Source of the DNA: Datura wrightii
Taxonomy: Eukaryota > Streptophyta > Magnoliopsida > Solanales > Solanaceae
Direction: 5' to 3'
DNA: 64,000 nucleotides
Assembly (NCBI GenBank): GCA_035772735.1
Contig: JASDFA010000020.1
Coordinates: forward strand, 92,697,001 to 92,761,000
Within the stretch, counting starts at the first letter, position 1. Each line of letters begins with the position of its first letter. Made by a program: the position numbers and the translations under genes. Shown piece by piece: positions 33,591 through 44,726 of the stretch. The notes beneath the pieces are model-generated. The model saw only the letters and a list, made by a program, of their open reading frames with translations, was not told the origin of the DNA and did no database searches.

Positions 33591-34843
33591 CTTCATGCAT
33601 CTTGTGACTTTGTCCTTAAGGAAAATTAATTTTAATACTCCCTTTGTTCCATTTTAATTGCTAGGATAAGACTTGCAAACCCATTAAAAAATAAATTAAT
33701 AGGGATGATAATTTGACTAATATAACCTTATTAACTTTTTGGAAACATACAATAATAATTCTTTTTACATTTTAGAATGACTTTAAGTACTAATGGTAGA
33801 ATTGAAAAAACATGGTCAATTATCTCCTGAATTTTGAAACTAGCAAGTATCTTAAAACAACTATTTTTAGTATACCTAGCAATTAAAATGAAACGAAGGA
33901 AGTATGAATTTTTGCAGTTGAAATATGAAATTAATTTTGGATGAGAAAATGCTTCAGAAATTTAATTGAATTATATTTGAATGAGGATCATACTAATGAT
34001 AATTCACAATATATTTCTTAACTGCTTATTCTCTCCCCGTTATGTTAGAAAAACTAACATAAACATATATGTCCAAGCTTTATTGGAGAATTCATTTTTA
34101 TGTGTTATGGTATATCCATTATTCATATACCGTATATAAGAAAATATTATTTAGTTTCTAACCCTGAACCAAATGAGAGGAAAAAATTAATTATAATTTA
34201 ATAGTCAGTTGTGTACAAGTTTTACTATAGCAATATATAGTATCCCAAACCAATACATGAAACTTTATTCTCATATGTAGTCGCTCAATTATATATCGGA
34301 GACATTCAATGCCAAATCAGTTTGGATATAAACCAGCATATTAAGATGAATGGTTTTGCTTACACAATCTGAAAATTATGCTCTTAACTTAATTAATATT
34401 GAGTAAGCAACTTTGTGAATGTCAAACTGTAGATTGACAATAAACGCACATGCGACTATCTTTTAAATGCATCTATTTAAGACATCACATGTCAGGTGAA
34501 TGAGCACATATTCACCTTTAATACTTTTCAAAATTTTGGAAATTCAATTCCAACATTTGTTGGTCCAATCAACTTATCATGAGAACAGTAACACAAAAGA
34601 TTTCTTAAAATTTTTTCTAATTCTTCAATATATTTTCAATACTCAATTAACACATGATACTGGGATAACTAAAATGGTCATGTCAATTGATAAAATTATC
34701 TGTACTTCAGATTTACCATGATATGTATTATCTATTTTAGTAAACTTTAGTTTTACTATGTTATGAATTTCACATAAACAAACTTTTGATTTTATTGTAG
34801 CAATTAATTTCATCATGTTTATATTTATAGAACTAATCGGTTA

Positions 34844-34888
<45 letters not shown>

Positions 34889-35055
34889 CTTACCTGTAAT
34901 AATTTGGAGATGTTTAATCTTCTAATCTTTTGTAGTCTTAACCATTTGTAACCACCTGGATGTCGTTATAGGATGGTTAGGGCCTAGAATACTGGAAATA
35001 GGCTAGGAAAGAAATAAAAATGTTGTGAACCAAGGTAAGTGTGAAATTGAAAAAT
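33591..35055. repeat. Tandem duplication 2, right copy
   Basis: Second copy of 32127-33590, with scattered substitutions (about 5-7% by impression). It differs by an expanded (AT)n tract at about 34848-34886 where the left copy reads TTCATATACATATTTC, so the microsatellite grew after duplication. Confidence 0.8.
33638..33902. mobile_element. Stowaway-type MITE, copy 2 (265 bp)
   Basis: The same element as 32170-32434 at the same place in the duplicated unit, so it was duplicated with its surroundings rather than inserted twice. Ends CTCCCTTTGTTCC and GAAGGAAG with TA flanks. Confidence 0.8.
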
Positions 35056-36033
35056 TTCGAGTAGATTTTGGTTCGGGGGACCACTGCAGCAATGAAATTT
35101 CCGTTGTAGTGAGACTGTGATAGCAGTTGGAGTCTCACTGTGATAAATTAGGAAAATAACTGCGGCAACTGTCGCAGCAACACTTTGACAGCTGTAGCGG
35201 GCCCGCTGGAGCAAAAATGTGGCTGCTGCAGCAGACGAAGGAAATCAGAAGTGGATTTTAATTGGAAATTCTGGGTTATTTTTCAATATTTTGAAAACAT
35301 GTGAGAGCAAGTTCTGAGCAGAGAATTGTTGCGCTAAGGTCAGTTTCTTGTCCAGAGCAGAGAATTGTTGCGCTAAGGTGAGTTTCTTGTCCCCTAGCCC
35401 CTTAATAGGTATTGATTATTGTAGAAAGCTTTGGAGGACCCGTTAATGGTGAACTTCTGAACATAGAGAACCCTAGGTTGATGAACTAGGGCTGTATTAT
35501 GGGATGATTAGGGGATAATTTGGCTTGATGTTTGGAAGAGTTTTGATTACTCCTCTAGAATTACATGTGGAGAGCGAGGGTAACATGGGAAACTAAATAA
35601 GAACCGAGTAGAGTTAGGGTTTTGCTTTCCAAAACACCCTGAAGTAGAGGGTTTGATCTAATTAGACCCATGATTGAAGAGTAAGTAATTAATTACTCTT
35701 GTTGTGTAGATTTCGAATGATCCGAAGAATGGAGGAAGGGCAAAACTCCTGCTGAGTAGCCGAATCGTTATCTTTGAATTTTGAGGCAGGTTACGGTTAG
35801 AGGGATTGACCCTGTATAATGACTTGTATGTATGTGTAATAGTGATATGAGATTGGTCTTCGAACATTACCTGTTCTTAAATGGTTTATTTGAATAATTA
35901 GGAGAGATCATGTTAATATGAGATGATTATGAGATTTTGTGTAAATTCCATTGAATTGTGAAGTGTATTTCTTTCAAAATATGCTACAATGTGAATCGAT
36001 GATCTATGTCTGTGTAAGTGAGGGAGTGGAATG
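34947..36033 (+). repeat. Sequence G, left part: probable old LTR
   Basis: Begins TGTAACCACCTGG (TGTAACGATCCGG in the partial copy at 33471), a typical LTR start. It contains a CTGCAGCAG / AGCGG-rich stretch at 35090-35230 that has a parallel at 63740-63800, and non-coding sequence thereafter. Elements E and F interrupt it; it resumes at 41980-42143 and 63194-64000. No reading frames of note. Confidence 0.45.
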
Positions 36034-37470
36034 TGATCACGGGCAAAAATAACATGCCCGAGATACGCTTTATGACTTAAATTAGTCTTGTTTATCTAAG
36101 TTATTGTATACATTTTCATGTAATTTTATATGAAGTAAAGATATGTGCTAACCAACATGATTAGCCTTTGTTTTGTAGGTTTTGATGACTTTTGAGCAAC
36201 TAATTCATGAATTGGTGAAGTAGATGCTTGGAAACGGAATTAACACGCGAACGTCGGCAAAGAAGAGGCACAAAACAGCCCACCGGCGCGTCGACAAGGT
36301 GCCACGGCAGGCAGGCCGCTCACAACAGCCCACCTGCGCGTTGGCAACGTGCCATGACAGGTGGCCTCCACGACCAAGGGCTGCCAACGCGCTGCCCAAG
36401 CAGCATGACACGCTGCCAACACGGCAGGGTGCTGCCTGGGCCAATTTCGGGTGATTTCCAGAGGGCTTCCGCGTCCGTAGCGTGTCACGGAGGCCGTGCT
36501 CCGCGATGCACTCCGTGACACGTTGCTTGTTATTCCAGAAAAGAGTCCTACTACTATAAATAGCACACTTAGGTTTATTTTTCATAATTCAGACTTGGTG
36601 GAGCAAGGACGTGGGTTACAGGCAGTTGAGGGACGAAAAAGCTAAGGGTTTTTCTCTCTTTCTTTCTTATTTCAATCAATTGTTTGTATGATTAACACTT
36701 GTTTTAGGATGATTAATCCACAAATGAGTGGCTAATTCTCTTCCTTGCTGAGGTTATGAACAATGGTGATGAATTTTGATTATTGAATTGTATGGTTTTT
36801 CATCTTCTTCTTCTATGTTGTTCTATTAATTCTTGTTTCTACTGCATTAGTGTGTGGCCGACATTAGTGTATATCTAAAAAGTCCGATTTCACTCGAGAG
36901 AGCATGAAATTGGAAAGTTGTGAATTAATAGGGTATTGTTCTTAACTTGATTTGGGAAAATTGTGTTTTGATGTGCTTTCCTGATTGAAATATACTTGAA
37001 AGCCGTATTAGTCAATTTAGGAACCAGAATTGTATTGCTAGGTCATAAATTGCATTTGATAACAGAAATGTAGACGGATGGTTTATGATTCTTATGTGAG
37101 ATTAAATACGAGAGTTTTAATCTCTAGGCTAATGTTCTTGGCTAGCAACAGGAAGAGAAGATTAACCAAATTATGATTATAATCAAGTTCATTACTTGTT
37201 CTTAACCTTGGCATGCTCATATTCATAGTTTCAATTCAAAGTAGATATTTGTTAATAGTTTTAGTATATAATTTATAAACAAAAATTATTTAACTTTTGG
37301 TTACGTTGTTGTCAGCATATATAGAAGTAAGATAGAATATAGTATACTTGAGCAATTTTACTTATCCAGAGTCTCCTTGGTTCGATACTTGGCTTACTTA
37401 GCCACTTTATTACTTGTTTGACCACGTTCACTTGCGTGTCGGTTTTTAACCCCTACCAAAGCACCGAACA
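36034..37470 (+). repeat. Element E: 5' LTR (1437 bp)
   Basis: Starts TGATCACGGGC, ends GCACCGAACA. It has a GC-rich promoter region at 36230-36525 with several GTGACACG and GGCAGG repeats, and a TATA box at 36555-36563. The same interval shows overlapping open frames on both strands that are repeat artefacts, not genes. Confidence 0.93.
36482..36563 (+). promoter_or_regulatory. Element E: palindromic promoter module and TATA box
   Basis: GTGTCACGGAG (36482-36492) / CTCCGTGACAC (36511-36521) around an 18-base spacer that contains CTCCGCGATG; then TATAAATAG at 36555-36563. Arms, spacer length and spacer core equal those of the Tekay elements A and C, although the rest of the LTR does not. It is repeated in the 3' LTR at about 40986-41067. 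Confidence 0.7.
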
Positions 37471-37476
37471 AGTTTT

Positions 37477-37494
37477 TGGCGCCGTTGCCGGGGA
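37477..37494 (+). other. Element E: primer binding site, tRNA-Asp type
   Basis: TGGCGCCGTTGCCGGGGA begins six bases after the 5' LTR. I recall this sequence as the complement of the 3' end of plant tRNA-Asp, the primer used by Athila-type elements. Confidence 0.85.
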
Positions 37495-37630
37495 GACTTG
37501 GCAATAGGTGAATTTGTTTTAAGTGTAATTGACTGTATTTTTATTTTTCTCAAGTGATGACAACTTAGTCTTAGTGTTTGTTTTAATTCTTTTGCATTTT
37601 ACTTTTTCTTTTTTGAATACCCTTACTGAC

Positions 37631-38566
37631 ATGACATCGTGGAATATAAATGGTTTCAATGGTGGATACTCATATTTTAGTGAATCTTGTCTGAATTGCG
37701 GAGGACACCACTCGTGGCAACACTGTACCACGTGCAATATATGTGGGGGACAAGATGGCCATTGGGATGGCTGTCCGAATGCATATTCCCCTCCCCCAAG
37801 CCCCTACTATGATCCTTCTGTTGTTTTTTCTGAATATAGGCATGCTGAAAATGAGGACTTGGGACGCCAAGCTCGAATAGAAGACATGCTGAAACAACTC
37901 TTGGAGCAATCAGAAGCAATGAAGGAGGCGATGGCAGTATTGAGAATTCAGCAAGAAGAGAATGCAGAGGCTCTAGAAAGGATGAGCATCAAATTCACGG
38001 AGATGATCGCTGAAGCTGAAGCGTGTGATAAATCGAAGACAACAGTTTTAGCCGATACTCAAGAGGAAGACAAGGGTGAATTTTTGGAGGATGCCCAACA
38101 ATCAGAATCTCTTGAGTGCCCCCGTGATGGGTTCAAACTTATGGAAAATCTATTCGTGGATGAAGAGATAGAGTATCCCCCAGTTGACATTAATGGAGAG
38201 ATAGATGTCGATGCTGAGAAGGTGTATACAAGTAAGGAGGTCAAGCATAATGCAGTTTCAGAGTTGAGGTGTATTGGACCACACTCAACGCATTTTTCGA
38301 CATTAAGTTTGGTTGACAACATAGAAGTAGAGTCTTCCAAGCTTATAGAGAAATGTCTAGAGGAGGACCAAGCCCCGTATATTTTGAAATTTGCTAACTC
38401 AGAGAGCCAAAATGACTTCGCTTACTTAAGGACCAATAAATGCAAACGACAACATCTACTGCTTGGTCCTTACAATTTTTCACCACCACCCCTGGAGCAT
38501 AAGAGGAAATTAGAAAAGAAATTAGGGGTGAGATTCATATCCTCAAGGTGGAGGAAAAAGTGGTGA
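37631..38566 (+). CDS. Element E: intact 311-aa protein with two Cys/His knuckles
   Basis: The ATG at 37631 is the first in frame after the primer site; upstream in-frame codons are a hydrophobic run without ATG. Residues 20-48 hold two tandem Cys/His groups: C20-x2-C23-x3-H27-x4-C32 and C35-x2-C38-x5-H44-x3-C48, each near but not equal to the CCHC zinc knuckle of Gag. A Pro/Tyr linker (NAYSPPPSPYYDPS) follows, then a likely coiled coil at about 76-135 (RQARIEDMLKQLLEQ; QEENAEALERM), an acidic middle, and a basic end (FISSRWRKKW). There is no protease, polymerase or capsid core I can recognise. It may be a shortened Gag that binds RNA; I do not claim a function. The open frame in an element otherwise lacking genes suggests recent selection or youth. 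Confidence 0.75.
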   Translation: MTSWNINGFNGGYSYFSESCLNCGGHHSWQHCTTCNICGGQDGHWDGCPNAYSPPPSPYYDPSVVFSEYRHAENEDLGRQARIEDMLKQLLEQSEAMKEAMAVLRIQQEENAEALERMSIKFTEMIAEAEACDKSKTTVLADTQEEDKGEFLEDAQQSESLECPRDGFKLMENLFVDEEIEYPPVDINGEIDVDAEKVYTSKEVKHNAVSELRCIGPHSTHFSTLSLVDNIEVESSKLIEKCLEEDQAPYILKFANSESQNDFAYLRTNKCKRQHLLLGPYNFSPPPLEHKRKLEKKLGVRFISSRWRKKW

Positions 38567-40537
38567 AACTTGGTACGTCGTGCCGCAACGTAAAATTAGG
38601 CGCTGCTTGGGAGGCAACCCAAGGGTACCACAGGTACCATTTTAATTTCTTGCAATTGAGTTAGTTTTTTTTTATTTTCATCTTGTGTTGTTTTGGTGGA
38701 AAGTTAAGCGCAGATGGAGGGGAAGTCTGAGTACCCATGGAGGAGGAAGCTAACAAGCATAGAAGAGAAAAAGTGTGGGGTCGAACACCCACTTGTGCAA
38801 AGTTGAAGAAAGGCATGTTGTTAGCTAGACTTAAAGGCCTCAGGGAGTATTTCTCACCCTTTTTAAATTTTAATTTGATGCTATGAGGACATAGCATGAT
38901 TTACGTGTGGGGTGAGGGAAATTTCAAGGGAAATTTCAAATTTTTGTGCTTAACGATTTTTGGTGAATGTAATGCTTGTGAGAAAATTGAAAAAATTGAA
39001 AAATCATTGTGAATTAAGCATGACTTCATCACCCGTTGGTTTTTCTTTTCGGTTCTTTTCCGACGGGGTGTCTTTGAACCGAAGAATAAAAATTTTCTTT
39101 TTCTTTCTTTTCTTTGTCTGTATATAAAGTTTTTAGTCATAGTTAAGGACTGTTTCCAACGATGGATGGATGACGACCGTCTTGAGGAAAAATTAGTCGG
39201 TAGGTTTTGGGTTTTTGAAACCATAACTAATTGGTGCTTGATGTTCTTTTTATGTGCTATACATGGTTGTAAGATGCAAGTATGTTCAGTATGAAGCATG
39301 CAAGTGTATAACTTTGTTTGAGACACTTAGGCTCTTGAATTTGACTCAATATGATGGAAGCTTAATTCTGAATTCTTGTGATTAGCTGAGTAGGATTCTA
39401 CTGATTGTGTCTTGATTTGAGCATGTGCCATGAGTGTAAGGTTTTTGAGTATTCTGTGCTATTAGGAAATGTATAGAACTTGCCTGGTGTGTTTATAAAA
39501 CGAAATGAAGGATGTGAATTGTAGGAGATGATTGAGGCATTTCTTTGAATGAACCAAACTTTTATCCCTCATTTTACCTACCTTGAAAAATTAATCCTAG
39601 TTAACCCCATTGAGCCTTGAGCCTATTCTTTGACAGCTGCAACATAAGCTTAATCCTTTTTCTTTCATTAGCCTTGAAATTGAACCAAAACTCCTAAGCG
39701 CCTAAAGGAAAAATCCGAAAGGGTAGAGGAGTGAGAAAAATGAAAAAGAAGGGAAAGTAGCAATTGTAAGAGTTGAGAAAGGTCGAGGGTGCACTTGTTT
39801 GAATATGGGTGAGTATTAGTAGGGAGTAAGAAAATAAATAAATGAAAAAGTTATGTATAGAACTCCTTACTAATAAGCTAAAAGTTCCGAAAGAAATGGG
39901 GGAACAAAAGAGGAAAAAGAAAACTAAAAGGAGAAAAAGGTGAAGTGAGGGAAGGGAAGTTGTAATGAAGGCGTGATGTATTAAAAGCGCTTAGGAAAGA
40001 TAGTCACTATTACTGATCATAATAGTACTTACCCGCACCTGAGTTACATTACAACCTAAAAAGTCCTACTTGATCTTACATTCACCCATCCTTAAATTAG
40101 TGGAATAAAACACTAAGGGCAAGCTTATGTGTCATTACATGATGCATGTGAATTCTTTGTGAGAGTGAGTGTAATTTTATGCATGTACCCACACATGTTG
40201 TGATATAAAAATTATTTTTGCGTGTGAAATTGGGTAACTCTCTTTCCGTGAGGGGCACATGTTGAATGAAGGATATAATTCATGTGGGATTTCTTAATCA
40301 GTTGATTTGAATGAGTTTGCAAAGATTGAGAGTCGATTCTTGAGGTTAAGAATTCTTAACATAGTTGTACTTCATTTCAATGATCAAATCAGGCATGCTC
40401 TATTTTTAGCTTGTATCTTACGTAATCATTCTAGACGTAACTTGAATTATCTTGCTAAATTAGTTATGTGGGAGTCTCCATATGCATGATATGTAAAAGG
40501 TTGTTCGAGGACGAACAAGGCTTTAAGTGTGGGGTTG
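38567..40537 (+). other. Element E: 2 kb untranslated tail
   Basis: Just after the stop lies TACGTCGTGCCGC and GGGAGGCAACCCA (about 38574-38625), words I recall from the 3' part of many plant Athila-type elements. The rest is non-coding. It ends with a hairpin TTGTTCG (40501-40507) AGGA CGAACAA (40512-40518) and a purine-rich AAGTGTGGGGTTG before the 3' LTR. A minus-strand open frame at 38901-39326 has no recognisable content. Confidence 0.7.
40501..40537 (+). promoter_or_regulatory. Element E: pre-LTR hairpin and polypurine tract
   Basis: A perfect 7 bp stem with AGGA loop ends 19 bases before the LTR. The same loop and spacing occur in A, C and F with a different stem sequence (ACATTCG/CGAATGT), so base pairing rather than sequence is conserved. 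Confidence 0.75.
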
Positions 40538-41974
40538 TGATCACGGGCAAAAATAACATGCCCGAGATACGCTTTATGACTTAAATTAGTCTTGTTTATC
40601 TAAGTTATTGTATACATTTTCATGTAATTTCATATGAAGTAAAGATATGTGCTAACCAACATGATTAGCCTTTGTTTTGTAGGTTTTGATGACTTTTGAG
40701 CAACTAATTCATGAATTGGTGAAGTAGATGCTTGGAGACGGAATTAACATGCGAACGTCGGCAAAGAAGAGGCACAAAACAGCCCACCGGCGCGTCGACA
40801 AGGTGCCACGGCAGGCAGGCCACTCACAACAGCCCACCTGCGCGTTGGCAACGTGCCACGGCAGGTGGCCTCCGCAACCAAGGGCTGCCAATGCGCTGTC
40901 CAAGCAGCGTGACACGCTGCCAACACGGCAGGGTGCTGCCTGGGCCAATTTCGGGTGATTTCCAGAGGGCTTCCGCGTCCGTAGCGTGTCACGGAGGCCG
41001 TGCTCCGCGATGCACTCCGTGACACGTTGCTTGTTATTCCGGAAAAGAGTCCTACTACTATAAATAGCACACTTAGGTTTATTTTTCATAATTCAGACTT
41101 GGTGGAGCAAGGACGTGGGTTACAGGCAGTTGAGGGACGAAAAAGCTAAGGGCTTTTCTCTCTTTCTTTCTTCTTTCAATCAATTGTTTGTATGATTAAC
41201 ACTTGTTTTAGGATGATTATTCCACAAATGAGTGGCTAATTCTCTTCCTTGCTGAGGTTATGAACAATGGTGATGAATTTTGATTATTGAATTGTATGGT
41301 TTTTCATCTTCTTCTTCTATGTTGTTCTATTAATTCTTGTTTCTACTGCATTAGTGTGTGGCCGACATTAGTGTATATCTAAAAAGTCCGATTTCACTCG
41401 AGAGAGCACGAAATTGGAAAGTTGTGAATTAATAGGGTATTGTTCTTAACTTGATTTGGGAAAATTGGGTTTTGATGTGCTTTCCTGATAGAAATATACT
41501 TGAAAGCCGTATTAGTCAATTTAGGAACCGGAATTGTATTGCTTGGTCATAAATTGCATTTGATCACAGAAATGTAGACGGATGGTTTATGATTCTTAAG
41601 TGAGATTAAATACGAGAGTTTTAATCTCTAGGCTAATGTTCTTGGCTAGCAACAGGAAGAGAAGATTAACCAAATTATGATTATAATCAAGTTCATTACT
41701 TGTTCTTAACCTTGGCATGCTCATATTCATAGTTTCAATTCAAAGTAGATATTTGTTAATAGTTTTAGTATATAATTTATAAACAAAAATTATTTAACTT
41801 TTGGTTACGTTGTTGTCAGCATATATAGAAGTAAGATAGAATATAGTATACTTGAGCAATTTTACTTATCCAGAGTCTCCTTGGTTCGATACTTGGCTTA
41901 CTTAGCCACTTTATTACTTGTTTGACCACGTGCACTTGCGTGTCGGTTTTTAACCCCTACCAAAGCACCGAACA
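40538..41974 (+). repeat. Element E: 3' LTR (1437 bp)
   Basis: Colinear with 36034-37470, no length change, about 23 substitutions by eye, most of them C/T or A/G. Followed by the target duplication GAATG. Confidence 0.93.
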
Positions 41975-41979
41975 GAATG

Positions 41980-42143
41980 TAGACTCCTACATGTTGAACT
42001 ATATATATATATGTATAAACATATATATATGCATGAGCCGTATGTTGTTGTACTTAATGGATGAAAAATTAATTGGATAATAAAACTATCCTGAGATGAG
42101 TGGCTTATGCCCGAGGGGAGCACTTGGGCGAGCAATATTGTTG
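41980..42143 (+). repeat. Sequence G, middle part
   Basis: A 164 bp island between elements E and F with an AT dinucleotide run at 41999-42032. It ends in TGTTG (42139-42143), the left copy of F's target duplication; G continues at 63194. Confidence 0.7.
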
Positions 42144-44726
42144 TGTCACGACCCGAACGGAGGTCCTGATCATAGACATGGGACAAGGGACCCCGAGAGA
42201 CCTCAAGTCAACCCATGTCATAAGCATTCACTAACTCATTCAATAGACATGAAAAAAACATAATTATAAACTCAGCGGAAGTAAAACTTTATATAACAAC
42301 AAAATAAATATCTGAAGCTGATTACACGTCTAAGTCTGATAAGCCTCTAATCTAGATGAGCTGATGGGACAACACCCCCAGCTAGCTCAACAATATTGAA
42401 ACTGAAAGACATCTAAAACAACTGAAGGTCTAGTCCTCGAAAGATGAGGACTCACCAAATAAGCAGGTGCTAACTCTCAACAGCGACTACGAACGGGGCT
42501 GAACTTGAGAACCGGGTCCTGCATCATGAAACTATGCAGCATAGAAAGTATGCGGTCAGTACGTATAATGTACTGAGTATACAAGGTAAGTAAAACCACT
42601 TTAGTAACATAAATCATTTAAAACCATTCATACATATCATAATATTTTAAGAGTACGTAGAAAACTATGTGCATTCATTCTGAAATCGTACTCTTATTAT
42701 AACGCGTTCATGCATAGCTTAGGACATCATAACTGACTCGAATTACTCAAAGCTGAAACATAATATTTATATCAAAAGATGAATAGTGAGTCAAACCTTG
42801 ATTTTTGAACATGCATGCATAAGTAATCATCATGAGTAATATAAATGCAAAACCGAATGATATAGATAGTGGGAGACTCGTCACTTAACCGACATACCAC
42901 GATAGAGCCTACATGGTCCCAACTATCACACTCAAGTGGGTAGAATTGTCCATAACCTTGCTAGAGCGATATACGATACCATGATATTGATATAAAGCTG
43001 AAGGGCCAATCGGGCCGGGGATAACTCACAAGAGGTCCCAATAATATAATAGTATAAACCTATGTTGGCACGTAGTTTTGGGGCATAGGGTAATCGACCC
43101 TTAAACCGCTCGGTGCTAGACTCTTCTCCCAAAATATGCAATGCTCTACATCATATATAACAAAGCTCAACATCGTCTATTTACGAAGCTCAACATCGTC
43201 TATTAACGAAGCTCAACATGAAATCATGCATAACTCAACATCATATGAAACGAAGATCAACATTGTCTATTGACAAAACTCATAATGAAATCATGCATAG
43301 ACTAGACATCATACGGATATGAAGCTCAACATTGTCTATTGACAAAACTCAATAATGACTTACATCTCAATTATGAAATCATGCATATGAGAAGCTTTAC
43401 TTTGAAATATTGCACAAGCTCAATCATAGGTGGGAGCATCTACTCCAAATCATGTGGTAAGCTACGTACATAAATATTTACTCAACATAACACAAGTTAG
43501 AATTTATAATAAAAATTGGAAAATTTCACTTCAAACAATGTGGTAAGCTTATGTCGGGAAAATCATAACTTTAAATCGACATATGGGCATCACCCAAAGT
43601 TCTATCATACTTGGATCAAATCAATTCACTTTGAAAACAACTATATAATCATGGGTAGTTTTAGAAACATGTTTTTCATCATCAACTTCATCATCATCAC
43701 ACATTTACCATAAATCACCTCTTTTATGAACTCTTCACCCATGGGCGTTTTAGATTTAAATTTTGGATAAACAATTTTTATAAGGGAAACAAGTTAGAAT
43801 CCGCCCAAGCTTCATAAATCATCAATATAAACTCAATTTAATCACACCCATGTATGGAGATTCAAGAATCATACAATTGAGCAAAACCCCATACTTGATC
43901 ATAGACAATTTAATCACATTTTGATAAGGAATGGGCATGGGTGTGGAAGAAAGCATCCAATCATAGCCTTACATACCTGGTAATGGTGAATTCTAACACC
44001 CTCTAGTTTCCCAAGCTAAGATTCCAATGGAAACCTTGAGATTTCACCTTGAACCTCCTCTTCAACCCTTCAAACTTGCATGCATGAGAATAATGGCTTA
44101 GGATAGGTTTTCCCCTGCTAAAAACCCACTAAAACAAGCCTTAAACGATGTAGTATAGGTCTTAGGAGCTTAGAAATTATGAAAAGACCCTTACTAAATT
44201 TGCAGGGAATTACTGATAGGTGACCCTAACGAGTGACCTGACGATTCGTCGGGACGGGCAACAACTCATCGAGTCGCCCGTCAAGTGCACTGGTTAACTG
44301 ATCTGCTAGGGCTCGTAACGGGGGATATAACGACTCATTCCTCGAGACCATGACTCATGATCACCTTTCGTCATGTACACTGCCTTATTTTTCATCCCGC
44401 CTGCTCACGACTCACCTCACGAGTTGTTGGGACTATCCACGACTTGTGGGGTCCCATCATTACGTACACTGGATAATCCTCCCATAAATACCCCAACTCC
44501 ACCCCCACGATCGACCTGACAACTCGTGGTGGCTGACCACGAGTCGTTACTTCACTCATGGGAACCTCATATCCTTGTTCACTCTAGGCCTTCCCATGAG
44601 TCACTTGACGACTCGTAGGGTCTTCTCGCGAGTTGTTCAGTGACTCGTTCTGCAACTGCTGAGCCATTTTCCAGTTTTCCCCATTTCAACTTTCGGGTCC
44701 GATCTTTGAATTCTCGGGGTATAACA
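42144..44726 (-). repeat. Element F: 3' LTR (2583 bp)
   Basis: Homologous to 60612-63188. Two internal repeat zones: AAGCTCAACATCGTCTATTG-type units at about 43150-43400, and many ACGAGTCGT / ACGACTCGT words at about 44220-44650, which lie in U3 close to the LTR start on the minus strand. Confidence 0.92.
44220..44650 (-). promoter_or_regulatory. Element F: U3 array of palindromic ACGAGTCGT-like words
   Basis: Roughly fifteen variants of CGACTCGT, ACGAGTCG, CGACTCAC, CACGACTTGTG and GAGTCACTTG, in both directions, 75-510 bases from the LTR start. The same array is in the other LTR (about 62690-63110) and in the fragment at 59060-59400. Position fits a U3 enhancer or a methylation target; the role is inferred. 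Confidence 0.55.

Larger units (their letters stand above)
36034..41974 (+). mobile_element. Element E: compact Athila-like non-autonomous LTR element
   Basis: 5941 bp with LTRs of identical length (1437 bp, 36034-37470 and 40538-41974) and target duplication GAATG (36029-36033 and 41975-41979). The primer site matches tRNA-Asp. The internal region is only about 3.07 kb and has one intact frame and no protease, reverse transcriptase, RNase H or integrase. LTRs differ at about 23 sites by eye, 1.6%. The tRNA-Asp primer and the GGGAGGCAACCCA motif after the frame suggest Athila-type relatives; this placement is inference. Confidence 0.92.

Noticed and set aside
36032..36033. LTR start of element E at TGTGATC (36032)
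   Set aside because: Using 36034 instead makes a perfect 5 bp duplication GAATG on both sides; starting at 36032 does not.
36205..36585. Overlapping open frames on both strands in element E's LTR, repeated at 40709-41089
   Set aside because: They fall in GC-rich LTR promoter sequence, appear in several frames and both LTRs, and match no domain.
37529..37630. N-terminal extension with a hydrophobic, signal-like stretch on the element E protein
   Set aside because: There is no ATG in frame before 37631; the hydrophobic codons are the T-rich leader.
38901..39326. Minus-strand 141-codon frame in element E
   Set aside because: Low-complexity Lys/Arg/Phe composition, no domain, antisense to the untranslated tail.
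42144..44726. Reading the LTR at 42144 as a plus-strand element's 5' LTR
   Set aside because: Its polypurine tract and hairpin lie to its right on the minus strand, and all coding remnants to the right read minus; it is the 3' LTR of F.
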